From NCBI RefSeq assembly GCF_008831285.2, contig NC_045143.1, positions 15,970,464 to 16,034,463 of the forward strand: a stretch of 64,000 nt of DNA. The letters are read 5' to 3'. Shown piece by piece: positions 48,884 through 59,300 of the stretch (positions within the stretch are counted from its first letter, which is position 1; the number at the start of each line of letters is the position of its first letter). The position numbers and the translations under genes are program-made. The notes under the pieces were generated by a model. The model saw only the letters and a list, made by a program, of their open reading frames with translations, had not been told where the DNA came from and did not search any database. Source of the stretch: Nymphaea colorata. Lineage: Eukaryota; Streptophyta; Magnoliopsida; Nymphaeales; Nymphaeaceae.

Positions 48884-51800
48884 GCGTGAGTGCTGTTTTC
48901 GGGTTACAGATATTGGTGCTACATTTCTATCATGGTATCAGAGCCAGGTTACGTTATCTCTACCAAACGAAATGCCCAAACAGGTCTGATCTGGTTAGAA
49001 CTCTTTTCTCATCTTGTCTCTATCCTGAATTTACTTTTCTCTTGCGCAATTCTTGTTCCTTTTTCTTCTTGCTTACCAAGGACACATCTTGTTATATCGT
49101 GTCTTCTTTCCCTCTCATCTTCTACCTATATACCATTCCTTTCTGCTGTCATGGAAAACCTTTCGCATTCTGGCATGTCCTCAAGTTTTCTTCCTCACCT
49201 TATTACCGAAAAACTCAACCATGAGAATTATCTGATCTGGAAAAGGCAAATCATGCCTTTCATAAGAAGTCAAGGCCTCTTTGGACATCTCGATGGTTCA
49301 ACAAAGGCTCCACCAATATCCGTCTTACAGGAAATAAAAAATGAGGCAGGAGAAGTTATTGCTGTTCATGAAGACAACAATCCTGAACATGCTATGTGGA
49401 TGAGACGTGATCAAAGTCTGGTTGCGTATATTTTGTCCACTTTATCTCAACAAGTGTTACTTTCAGTTTCTGATGATTGTACTGCAGAAGAATTATGGGA
49501 AACCCTTGCTAATACCTTTTCCCAAATATCAGAAGCTCGAATTATGTACTTAAAGAAAGAATTTCAGAATTTGAGCAAAGGTTCAACGTCTATCATGGAT
49601 TATTTGGGGCGTATTAAGGCCGTCGCAGACCAACTTGCTGCCTCAGGGAATAACATTTCTGATAAGGAAAAGGTACAGCAAACCTTGAATGGACTTGGGC
49701 ATGATTATCATGCTTTTATTACAGCTCTTGAGGTCCTTCCTGTTCTGCCTTCCTTCAACGAACTACAAGGTAAACTTCTCCAACATGAAATGAATATGAA
49801 AAGAGTCATTGAAAGGACTGATCAAGGGAACTCCCAAAATGTGTTGGCTATGAATGTAAAGTTTGGTAAGAGTCATGGGAACTCCAACCATGGTGGTCGT
49901 GGCATTCTACCAACACCGCATAACCAAGGTATGTCTCCTTTGGATACTTCAAGAAAAATACCAATTTGTTTTCAGTGCAACAAGAAAGGACACATGAAGG
50001 TACAATGTTGGTTTAATCCTCAAAATAAAAACAAAGGGGTAAGACATGATTATAAACAAGGAGGACAAAGTTCTAAATCCGCCGCTGAAGATATGCAACA
50101 GCTATTGATGGCCGCATTCTCAAAGATGACTATAAAGCAAAATGAGCAGGGAGAATGGTTCTTGGATTCAGGTGCAGCTACCCATGTGACAGGAAATGCA
50201 GGTAAATTGACTAACTTATCCCCTCATTACGGTAGAAGTTGCATTATAACAGGTGATGGAAAATCTCATCCTATTACACATATTGGAAATGCACATATTC
50301 CATTGTCATCCTCGTCTCTATCACTGTCTAATGTTGTTCTTGCTCCCAATATCAAAAAGAACATCATATCCATTTCTAAACTCATTGATGATACAAGCTC
50401 TTCTGTTGAATTCACACCTTCTTCTGTCTATGTCAAGGACCTCCAAACGAAGAAAATGTTCGCTAGAGGGGAGCGTCAAGGGAATATGTACGTCCTCAAG
50501 GAATGTCTACCCAAGGATTCATCCACTTTTGATATAGGATTGAAGACATTTTCTCTTTCTCATAATGCGTCATCAGTGCCAAGTTCTTGCCATTTTCAAT
50601 CAAAAGTAAGGGGCCCTAACCAATTTTTGGAGTCTGATTTGTGGCATAGTCGGCTAGGACACTGTGGTCGACATTTCATTGAAAAACTTGTCACAGATAG
50701 TCTCATTCCAAGATCAAGTTTACCTCTTACTTCAAGTGTCAAAAAATGTTCAAGTTGTGGACTTTGTAAGAGTCATGTTTTACCTTTCCATAATATAAAT
50801 CAAAGGGCTTCCAAACCTTTTGAAACTATTTTTTCTGATGTATGGGGGCCAGCCCCTATTGATTCCATGTCTGGGTCAAGATATTATGTCTTATTCATTG
50901 ACTCTTACTCACGTTTCACCTGGATTTACTTCATGAAACACAAATCAGAAGTACCTCACATATTTCGAAACTTCTATGTCATGATTCAAACTAAATTTTC
51001 ATCCAATGTGGTGCATTTTCAATGTGATGGAGGGGGAGAATATTCCTCGCTTGATTTTATTGAATTTCTACGTGAAAAAGGGATAACTAGACAAATTTCC
51101 TGCCCTTACACACCACAACAAAATGGTGTAGTTGAGCGGAAACATCGACATATAGTTGAAAGCGCCATGAGCATGATGCATGATACTAATGTGCCCATTT
51201 CCTTGTGGACTGAAGCCTTTCATACTGCTGTATACATAATAAATTGTTTGCCTATGACACTCTTGATGTCTAAATCGCCATATTTTACACTCTTAGGCAA
51301 ACAACCTGATTACAAGAACTTGAAGGTTTTTGGTTGTGTATGCTATGTTCACGTTGATGCTGCCTTGAGGAACAAGTTTCAAGACAAAGCTATTCAATGT
51401 AGATTCGTTGGATATGCTGATGAATATAAAGGTTTTCGATGCTATGATCCAACAACTAAACGTATCAAAACTTCAAGAAATGTCATTTTTGATGAACATA
51501 GTTTTGATAATACAAATGAAATGCCTATGACCATTGAATCTTATGATCCCTGGACCAGTACACAGTTATTCAATGCAGATCCTGTTATAGAAAATGATGT
51601 GCCTCAAAGTGAAGATTCAGAGAGAGCAATACAACCGTCGGATATGGCTCAAAGTGAAAATCAAGAAGATCCAACACAGTCATCAAGTCATCACGAAAAC
51701 AATAATGAACAGAGCAACGATGCACATCGGTATTCGGGTCTTATCTACAGTCGACGACTAAGGGACAGAGATGCTCACAGTGAAGAAGACAACATGCCCC

Positions 51801-53819
51801 ACCTTAGAAGATCCCAACGCATTCGTCATCCCATTCACAGGTGGGTTAGCTATGATTCTTTATCACTTGATTTTCAGTTATTCATGGCAAAAATTGGCAA
51901 GGAGGAAGAACCTACTTCATTTGATCAAGCATCAAAATCACATCATTGGAGAAAGGCTATGAAAGAAGAAATGGATGCCTTGCATGAATGTGGAACATGG
52001 GAGATCGTTCCGAGGCCACACGAAAAGAACGTAGTGGGCTCCAAATGGGTATACAAAATTAAATACAAACCTGACGGCAGCATAGAAAGACACAAAGCAA
52101 GGTTAGTAGCAAAAGGGTTTACACAACAATATGGAGAAGATTATGATGAGACATTCAGCCCTGTGATCAAAATGGGAACAATTCGCGTGATTATATCATT
52201 GGCAGTTGAATATGGATGGAGACTACATCAAATGGACGTGAAGAATGCTTTTCTTCATGGTGATTTAAGGGAGGAAGTATATATGGAACAACCTCCAGGA
52301 TACACGAAAGGAGACTCTCATGCATGGGTTTGCAAACTAAGAAAATCTATTTATGGACTTAAACAGGCCTCACGTTCGTGGTTTGACAGTTTCTCTTGCA
52401 AGATTCAAGAATGTGGTTTTCGGAGATGTCCTCTAGATCACTCTCTTTTCATTTATCGAAAGGAAAACATATTTACTTTACTTCTTATATATGTTGATGA
52501 TATTGTTATCACAGGCAATTCAGAAAAACACATAGAAGAAGCTAAAGTTTTGATGATGCAAAACTTCAAAATGAAAGAGCTTGGTGATTTACGATTCTTT
52601 CTTGGAGTGGAGATTGATAGGCACAATAATCGCCTCACATTGACACAACAGAAATACACGTTGGATTTGTTGAAAAAGTCAGGTATGTCTGATTGTAAGC
52701 CTGTTGGAACTCCTAGTGTTCTAAATCAAAGACTAAGTGCTCAAGATGGGGAGTTATATGAAGATCCTACGCAATATCGAAGTATTGTTGGGGCACTTCA
52801 ATATCTTACATTTACTAGACCAGATATTATATATGCTGTGAATCAAGTATCCCAATTTATGCATGCACCTAGAGATACTCACATGGATGCTGTCAAAAGA
52901 ATATTAAGATATCTTAAAGGGACAGCAGGAGATGGCTTAGTTTATGGTAAGAGTGAAAATATAACTACTGGACATCAACTTATGACATTCACAGATGCAG
53001 ATTGGGCTGGAGATCCCGATCAAAGAAAGTCCATTTCTGGTTTTTGTATTTTCATTGGACGTAATCTTGTGTCTTGGAGTTGTCGAAAGCAAAAGGCAGT
53101 AGCAAGATCCAGCACTGAAGCTGAATACAGATGCATGGCTGCAGGTACTGCTGAAGTTACATGGGTTAGACATTTGCTAGAAGACATTGGAGAAAAGATT
53201 AAAACATCAATGTTAATGTGCGATAATCAAAGCGCTATTAACATTGCCTTTAATCCCGTACAACATGGTCGAACAAAGCACATTGAGATTGATCAACACT
53301 TTGTTAGACAAAAGGTGGAAGACAAGGAAATTCAGCCTATTTATGTTCGTACAGATGAACAAGTTGCAGACTTATTTACAAAAGGATTAACAAAGGAACG
53401 ATTCTGGTTTCTAAAAGGCAAGTTGTACATGGTGCAAAACCATGCACAACTTGAGGGAGGGTGTTAAAATATAAATCCTTCACCAGCACGTTGAAGAGGA
53501 GTCTCTTAGGATTCCACCTCCTTGTAGAATGTGTTAAAATATTTAATGTCCTTGTAACATGTGAAGAGTCTCCTAGGATTCTATGTTATAGTTAATATCC
53601 TTGTTATATGGGAAGTCTCCTAGGATTCTATGTTGTAGTTAATATCCTTGTAATATGTGAAGTCTCTTAGGTTTCTATGATGTAATTAATGTCCTTGGAG
53701 CTTGTGAAATCTCCTAGGATTCTACGATTGGAGACTCTTAGAATTCTGAAAATGAGATTATAAATAGAGGCCGTGCAAACCATTTTGGCTACGGCTTCTT
53801 CTCCTCAGTTTCTTCTTGT

Positions 53820-53859
<40 letters not shown>

Positions 53860-54489
53860 GCGTGAGTGCTGTTTTCGGGTTACAGATATTGGTGCTACAT
53901 TTCTATCACATTGTTCCAGCCTGCTATAAGATCAATCATTTCCCCACTTGGATCACCCTCGGCCCTCTGCCGACCCATTTAGCAGCTGCTTCTCCAACCC
54001 ATTTCGTTCACTGGCCGTCTCGTTGTCGATGACCCTGCATGTGTCAGCCAATCAGTAATGCTCCTGGCTCTGCATTGATGACTTTTTGGCATCCTGCTAT
54101 TGGCCTGTGCTTGGGTTATTGGGTGTACATAGTGAGGAGTGCTCTTTTTGGCCACATAAATGACCCGGTCTCTTCTTATGGTCCTATGGTGTTTAATACT
54201 CCTGAACAACCTGGCCTGTTGGGTGCTGTGACCATGTGGGCCTTTCATGCTCTCTTTAATTTCTGGTGTGTTGCTAAACTCTCTTTCTCTCTCTTGCTTT
54301 TGCTGTTTTGTACTGGTTTTCATGGCTAAGCATCATTGTCCATGACTTGTTATCCTTCAGCTCTTTCTATGGCGGACCAGCAGAGAGGGAGAGGCTATGC
54401 ATCAGCCCAACCCATCTTCGCATTAATTTATCTCTCATTCTCTCTCAATATGGCAGGGGGGGTGTTGGCTGCAGCTGACACATACAAGA

Positions 54490-54524
<35 letters not shown>

Positions 54525-57500
54525 GAAGGAGTAGGAACCAAACTATTATATCCCTACCAAACTATCCCTCCCTCTCTATCTCTGTGGTATTATGAAATTC
54601 TCTTTGTACTAATCTGTTAAATTTCCTTTTTATGTATGATGTACATTCTATATTCATGAATATATATTCATATCAGAATTGCTTTTCCCTTGACATGACA
54701 AAGTACTATTTTCTTTGTTGGTCAGTTTGATTTGTTATAAATAAGATTTGACGTTGGGATCATGGGTTATGTAGTGTATCATTTAACAAAAAACTTATAA
54801 TATTGACAGCATGTGTGCTACACTATCATACTTTTTAAAGCTTTAGTAACTTTTGACATGTTTTTATGAACCGTGTGCTCATTGTGCTACCAATTGTAAT
54901 CCTTGCTTTAAGTTTTAAGCTAGTCTAGTGCTCCCAATAGCACTTGTAATTATTTCCTTTGTTCCTCTTTCCCTTCCTTCTCACACACCCTTTTCTTCTT
55001 CAATTATGTTCAAAATGAGTACTGAATGAGGAAAGGGGGGAGACTTGGCTGGGAGAGAGAATAAGAAAAGGAGAGGATAGCTCCAGCCAATCGTAGAAGC
55101 AGAACTACCAAATGCATCTCTCTCTCTTGTTATGTATATATATATATATATATATAAGACTGAGTTAAACCAGTCTTTGGACTAGTTTTCTAGGTCTTTT
55201 TACCTCCTCCCACATGATTTTTTTCTTTCTTTGGTTCGCGGGGTGGGGGGTGGGGTGAGGGAGGTGTGCATGGATAGTTTGGTAGAAAACAAAAGGGGGA
55301 AAAAAGGTGAGAGAGAGAGGAAAAGGTGGGATTGAACATTTCTTTTTACTTTCTCTCTCTCTTTTTCTCTCTCCTTTATATATATTGTGTGTGTGCATGT
55401 GTGTATGTATTTATTTTTGTACATGTGTATGTATGTATAAACTATGTGAACTGAATATAAGTAGTCCATCACATGTTTAATAGTTTGCAACGTGCTATGT
55501 ATAAGGTTTTTTTTTTGTGAAAAGGTAAATGACAACTTGTACTTTGATTCTGAATTATTAACTTTACACGTGATACTTTGTGAGCCATTAATGAACTTGA
55601 TCAAACAACTAATAATAATTCTTGTATTTTGAAAACTATAAATGTGTGTGTGTGTCCATGGGGAAAATTTTTTAGTTGAGCCCATGTAATGTGTATGTCG
55701 TTTAAAAATCATTATGAATAGCTAGCAGGTAGTGTTTTTTTCTTTTAAATTTATTTTGTGCAAAAGAAAATTAATGAAGTGTTTGAACTTTGATGACATT
55801 AATCAAGCATGTTAGTCTTCTTGGGAATTTTGGCCAGTTATTTTTGGTATTTCCCTTTCCTTCTTTTTGTATTTTATTTCTGCTTTTTGGTATGGCTGAG
55901 AGAGCTTTGGACTTTAGTCATCTCTGTTTAAGGGAACAGTTTGTCCTGTGTTAGTTATGCTTCTTGCAAACTTTCTTTGGTTGTGCTTAATACATTTTTA
56001 TTGTGCTTTTGCATTTTTTATTGTATGCTCTTGTGAGCTTTGTTTGTTTGCCTTCATTGAGGAAGATTTCAGCTAGTTTGATATAGATTTATGTCTTGGC
56101 CTTCACATGTTATCAGAGCAAAAAGATTTAGCCTTGGCCTTGATGAGTCCTTTCATCTTGAAGAGCTCGTGGTTGGAATATGGTGCACATGGAAGCTCTA
56201 GTTGATCGTTAGGCAGCTCCACATTCTTCATTTCTCAAGTGTGCTCTACCCATTCTCTTGTGTTTTTTTCTTTTTTAAAATAGAAGACAAGGATTGCTCT
56301 CTTCAATCTTTTCTGAAATGTACTTCTACCAATTATGTGACATGAGCTTCCACTAGGAAGCACCATATAGGGTCTTTGAGGATTTGTTGATGATTCCGAA
56401 AATGAACTTAAACTGATCCTAACCAAGAACATGGAAAGAAAAGCAAAAATAGGGAGGGAAAAAAAACAAAAGCAGTTGAGAAATGTAAGAAAAATGGAGG
56501 GAGTGGAGAATTATATCCTGGATTTTAAATAGTGTAAATACTTTTATGAGTTTGTAACCAAATATGTTTCAGGATGAGCTTGAGGCATGAGAATGTCTTA
56601 AAGAAATGCATATTGTGAAAGATGTGGCTCGTCAATGGGTGCAATTTAAGATATCTGATGTACAACAAGGAGATAACTTAATCCAGAGTTGCTATGGACA
56701 ATTATCTCTGTTATGGAATGAATTGACTGTATTTGAAAATAAGTCGCATGACTGACATGGTATTATGCTTAGAGAAAGGTAAATATGAGACAATAAGTTC
56801 TATAAATTCATTATGGCTTTTAGAACTGAATTTCATGTAGCAAAAACTTCACTTCTTCATTGGTCCAGTCTTTTGACACTAAATGAACACTTGGCATACT
56901 CATTATGTTGGAAAATAAATTTTTATATTGCAGGGAAAGAAGCGAGACTGTCTTGGCCAACTTGAAACATGAAATCACATGAAATCCTATAGACCAAATC
57001 ATTTTGGAAGAAGTAGTGGGGAAAGGAACAAGAAAATGATTTGTTTTGATTGTCATGAATTGGGTCATATGAAGCCAAAATGCCCAAAGTTGAACAATTT
57101 GACAAGAAGGTGGCCACCACGGGATGTTATTAAGAAAAAGGAAGAGCTCAACTCAATTGGGGCAATGTCACTTCCTCAAGTAGTAGAAGCCATGAATGTA
57201 GAATTAATGGCCTCTGGAAAATGAAAGACCTGGGACGCCTGGTCCTTATCCGAAGGCAAGAAAACCATAAGATGTATGTGGTTTTTTGAAGTCAAAATGG
57301 AACTCTTAAAAGATTCAAAGCAAGGACAGTTGTCAAACAAGCTACAAAGGCTTGGCATGATAGATTTAGTATTCATAATTGAACATGAGTTTAAATGTTG
57401 TTGTTTGATGCTACTCTATTTTTGTCACTTCCGGTGATTATCATGTCATCAACATAGAGAGGTAAGACTACAATACCATCTATGTCACATAGGTACGGGT

Positions 57501-59300
57501 ACGGGTACTGACCATTTTCAAAAAACTTGGGTGCGGGGGTACGGCCGTATATATATATAAACAATAAGAAATACTTAGAATATATATATCAAAATAAAGA
57601 ATATACATCAACATAAACAAATGAATAACATAGAAAATATATATCAACGGCTCTTATAGCAGTGTGTTTTAGAAACCTATGAAAAACTTTAAACATATGG
57701 AAAACTAAGCAGCCCCTTAATCAAATATGAACATCAATCGAATTTTTACATCCAAAGAATAGAATAAAAAATAAGGTGGAAAAAATTAAATCAAAATAAA
57801 ATTAAGCAGTTTGGATCTATAGGTACCCAAGTGTCAAAGTACCCATTTTGAGTACGAGTACGGCAACACGGGTACGTGGACCTTACTGAAGTACCCATGT
57901 GACTTAGAATACCATTAATTAGAAAGCACAAAGGATATTTATCATCACAAATCAACTTTGCAGGTGATGTTGTAAATAGGTCTGTGATAACAAATGATGA
58001 GATTGTTTTCTACTTTTGTACAACCGAGAGAGCCATTGGGACTCTCCAACCGTCTGGAAAACGGATCTAGCCATTGGAGACTCCCAACAACAACTCAGCT
58101 CTATTTAAGTGACCAGTTTGTCTCATGTTAGTTATACTTCTTGGAAGCTTTCTTTGGTTGTGCTTAAGATTTTCTTGTGCCTTTAATGCACTTTTTATTT
58201 TGTGCTCTTTGAATTGTTTGAGCTCTGGGTTGTTGTTTTCATTGAGGAAGATTTCAGCTATTTTAATTTTTAATTAATTTTATATCGTTTTTTATCTTAA
58301 AAGTGTGGTTGTTAGGAGAAAATAATGATATATAGACAAACTTTTGTTCGTCTTTCACCATTTGTCTCTGGAAATGGTCAAAATCAAGTTCATTTGGAAA
58401 TATTGGATACCTTCAGAGTTCAGTTGTATCACATATAACCAAAAATTATTAGCACTCAATTGTTCGATGATTAAGAAGTAATGTTCTTCTTCTAGCAATA
58501 TCTTTAGACCTGGGAACACACACGAGATGGCTTATAACAACTTTCTTGCAGACGAAGATTGGGTTCGGATGTTGCACCACCACACAGTATGGAGGTGCAG
58601 ATGTTACAACAGACCGTTCCACGTCAAGATAACTACATGCAAAGCAGGGCAGACGCTCTACAGAATGTTGAATCCACAATCTCAGAACTTGGTAGTATCT
58701 TCACTCAGTTGGCAACTATGGTAGCACAACAGGGCGAATTGGCTATCAGGTTTTTTTTCCACCCTTGTGCTATACAAATATAATTATGAAGCCTACACTT
58801 TCGTGCACTATACAACTGATAATATTCACTCCAGAGCATAGCAGTCCATTGAACTTGAGCATTATAAGTCAATCTCGTTGCAGAGCCTGCTTTGGATAAA
58901 TATGACCTTTTGAACTAGCCACTTATTGTATATGTGTTGGCCCATCACGGAGTTGTTCTCAAGGTGGAGTTTAGTATGAATGGTAGTGAGCATGAGTTGA
59001 CCCTTGGCTTAACTTCCTGTGGATCTCTCTGACCCAGCACAAACCAAGTTCTGTCCAGAAGTAGCTTGGGTTTAAGTTCAAAATTGATCATATGATGGCA
59101 GAAACCAGCTTCTAATAACAAATAAGTTGAATTCAAACAGGATCGATGATAACATGGAGGAGACGCTATCAAACGTGGAAGGCGCGAGGAGTGCACTATT
59201 AAGGCATTTGAACCGTGTGTCTTCCAATAGGTGGCTTATGATCAAGATATTTGCGGTTCTCATATTCTTTATGCTTTTGTTTGTATTTTTCGTACTGTGA
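45289..59300 (+). CDS. SYP31: Golgi Qa-SNARE, syntaxin of the SYP3 group
   Basis: A target-membrane syntaxin acting in ER-Golgi and intra-Golgi membrane fusion (syntaxin-5 family). Six exons join in frame to 336 residues: 45289-45523, 46237-46487, 46569-46696, 47231-47269, 58552-58749, 59141-59300. N-terminal YRDRTSEF and KKASRVGLGIHETSQKIARL match the SYP3 family. The N-terminal helical domain covers about 75-165, followed by a linker with EPPPWSS. The SNARE motif covers about 250-312 (VESTISELGSIFTQLATMV), with the central-layer Gln at Q278 in QQGE. A C-terminal tail anchor follows SSNRW at 311-315. QQTVPRQDNY and NVEGARSALL resemble SYP31 more than SYP32. Intron 4 (47270-58551) is about 11.3 kb and holds two copia elements and a MITE. 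All splice phases fit and no exon is damaged, so the gene is probably functional if this intron is spliced efficiently. Confidence 0.9.
47971..48050. repeat. Compound microsatellite (TA)n(GA)n in SYP31 intron 4
   Basis: TA repeats with one CA interruption pass into GA repeats with one AAA interruption. Confidence 0.9.
48525..48742 (+). repeat. Array of 47-bp units in the copia LTR
   Basis: The core GTCTCCTAGG or a close variant occurs at 48592, 48639, 48686 and 48733, spaced exactly 47 bp apart, with a further looser copy at 48525. Each unit continues as TTCTATG(T/A)T(A/G)TA(G/A)TTAAT. The centre TCCTAGGA is palindromic. The same array is in the 3-prime LTR. Confidence 0.85.
48783..48790 (+). 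promoter_or_regulatory. TATA box of the copia LTR promoter
   Basis: TATAAATA lies about 140 bp before the end of the LTR, a usual place for the U3/R boundary promoter. Transcription would start about 30 bp further on, before the (CT)n run. Confidence 0.7.
48933..48948 (+). other. Primer-binding site for initiator tRNA-Met
   Basis: TGGTATCAGAGCCAGG directly follows the 5-prime LTR and is complementary to the 3-prime end of plant initiator tRNA-Met, the usual copia primer. Confidence 0.95.
49151..53467 (+). CDS. Copia gag-pol polyprotein, intact
   Basis: A single frame of 1438 residues. Domains in order: gag, with the CCHC zinc knuckle at 273-286 (CFQCNKKGHMKVQC); aspartic protease with DSGA at 339-342; the gag-pre-integrase His/Cys region; integrase with the catalytic triad D563, D626 and E662 (the last pair spaced D-x35-E); reverse transcriptase with YVDD at 1114-1117; RNase H with TDADWAG near 1281. 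I chose the Met at 49151 (MENLSHSGMS) because gag begins there. The same frame is open back to 48890 inside the LTR, but that part overlaps the primer site and looks untranslated. The stop TAA lies within the first six bases of the 3-prime LTR. No frameshift or internal stop was seen. Confidence 0.95.
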   Translation: MENLSHSGMSSSFLPHLITEKLNHENYLIWKRQIMPFIRSQGLFGHLDGSTKAPPISVLQEIKNEAGEVIAVHEDNNPEHAMWMRRDQSLVAYILSTLSQQVLLSVSDDCTAEELWETLANTFSQISEARIMYLKKEFQNLSKGSTSIMDYLGRIKAVADQLAASGNNISDKEKVQQTLNGLGHDYHAFITALEVLPVLPSFNELQGKLLQHEMNMKRVIERTDQGNSQNVLAMNVKFGKSHGNSNHGGRGILPTPHNQGMSPLDTSRKIPICFQCNKKGHMKVQCWFNPQNKNKGVRHDYKQGGQSSKSAAEDMQQLLMAAFSKMTIKQNEQGEWFLDSGAATHVTGNAGKLTNLSPHYGRSCIITGDGKSHPITHIGNAHIPLSSSSLSLSNVVLAPNIKKNIISISKLIDDTSSSVEFTPSSVYVKDLQTKKMFARGERQGNMYVLKECLPKDSSTFDIGLKTFSLSHNASSVPSSCHFQSKVRGPNQFLESDLWHSRLGHCGRHFIEKLVTDSLIPRSSLPLTSSVKKCSSCGLCKSHVLPFHNINQRASKPFETIFSDVWGPAPIDSMSGSRYYVLFIDSYSRFTWIYFMKHKSEVPHIFRNFYVMIQTKFSSNVVHFQCDGGGEYSSLDFIEFLREKGITRQISCPYTPQQNGVVERKHRHIVESAMSMMHDTNVPISLWTEAFHTAVYIINCLPMTLLMSKSPYFTLLGKQPDYKNLKVFGCVCYVHVDAALRNKFQDKAIQCRFVGYADEYKGFRCYDPTTKRIKTSRNVIFDEHSFDNTNEMPMTIESYDPWTSTQLFNADPVIENDVPQSEDSERAIQPSDMAQSENQEDPTQSSSHHENNNEQSNDAHRYSGLIYSRRLRDRDAHSEEDNMPHLRRSQRIRHPIHRWVSYDSLSLDFQLFMAKIGKEEEPTSFDQASKSHHWRKAMKEEMDALHECGTWEIVPRPHEKNVVGSKWVYKIKYKPDGSIERHKARLVAKGFTQQYGEDYDETFSPVIKMGTIRVIISLAVEYGWRLHQMDVKNAFLHGDLREEVYMEQPPGYTKGDSHAWVCKLRKSIYGLKQASRSWFDSFSCKIQECGFRRCPLDHSLFIYRKENIFTLLLIYVDDIVITGNSEKHIEEAKVLMMQNFKMKELGDLRFFLGVEIDRHNNRLTLTQQKYTLDLLKKSGMSDCKPVGTPSVLNQRLSAQDGELYEDPTQYRSIVGALQYLTFTRPDIIYAVNQVSQFMHAPRDTHMDAVKRILRYLKGTAGDGLVYGKSENITTGHQLMTFTDADWAGDPDQRKSISGFCIFIGRNLVSWSCRKQKAVARSSTEAEYRCMAAGTAEVTWVRHLLEDIGEKIKTSMLMCDNQSAINIAFNPVQHGRTKHIEIDQHFVRQKVEDKEIQPIYVRTDEQVADLFTKGLTKERFWFLKGKLYMVQNHAQLEGGC
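53452..53461 (+). other. Polypurine tract of the copia element
   Basis: GAGGGAGGG lies immediately before the 3-prime LTR, the standard position for plus-strand DNA priming. It overlaps the last codons of gag-pol. Confidence 0.85.
53462..53908 (+). repeat. 3-prime LTR of the copia element
   Basis: It is the same length as the 5-prime LTR and differs at one base by eye. It is followed by the CATTG target duplication. Confidence 0.97.
53914..55859 (+). other. SYP31 intron 4 sequence between two copia elements
   Basis: Host intron continues after the young copia insertion. It includes GA, TA and TG dinucleotide runs (for example 54488-54524 and 55134-55156) and a GGGG-rich patch near 55240. 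No protein family or clean repeat boundary was recognised. Confidence 0.5.
55860..58265 (+). mobile_element. Decayed, rearranged copia retrotransposon
   Basis: Two diverged LTR-like blocks at about 55860-56080 and 58010-58265 share GTTAGTTAT(G/A)CTTCTTG, CTTTCTTTGGTTGTGCTTAA and CATTGAGGAAGATTTCAGCTA. A primer-site remnant TTATCAGAGCA lies at 56111-56121. Between them are gag pieces, including a CCHC knuckle CFDCHELGHMKPKC at about 57040-57081, then a reverse-transcriptase piece reading NGTLKRFKARTVV at about 57296-57335. A further reverse-transcriptase piece with YVDDMIITG reads on the opposite strand at about 57425-57470. Stops and deletions make it non-functional. A hAT MITE interrupts it. 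Confidence 0.7.
57480..57907. mobile_element. hAT-type MITE, family A, nested in the decayed copia
   Basis: The left end is CTATGTCACATAGGTAC and the right end as reverse complement is CTAAGTCACATGGGTAC. The 8-bp duplication AATACCAT flanks it at 57472-57479 and 57908-57915. GTACGGGTAC-like motifs lie near both ends, and the core is AT-rich. The termini match those of the element at 14554-15316. Confidence 0.85.

Larger units (their letters stand above)
48486..48932 (+). repeat. 5-prime LTR of the copia element
   Basis: It begins TGTTAAAATATAAATCC and ends CATTTCTATCA, directly followed by the primer-binding site. It matches 53462-53908 except for A at 48673 against T at 53649. It holds a TATA box, internal 47-bp repeats and a (CT)n run at about 48851-48881. 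Confidence 0.97.
48486..53908 (+). mobile_element. Complete Ty1/copia LTR retrotransposon, very young
   Basis: A 5423-bp element in SYP31 intron 4, in the same orientation as the gene. Identical 5-bp target duplications CATTG lie at 48481-48485 and 53909-53913. The two 447-bp LTRs begin TG and end CA and by eye differ at one base. The primer-binding site, one uninterrupted gag-pol frame and a polypurine tract are all present. Integrase precedes reverse transcriptase, which places it in Ty1/copia (Pseudoviridae-like order). No envelope-like frame is present. It may be autonomous. Confidence 0.97.
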
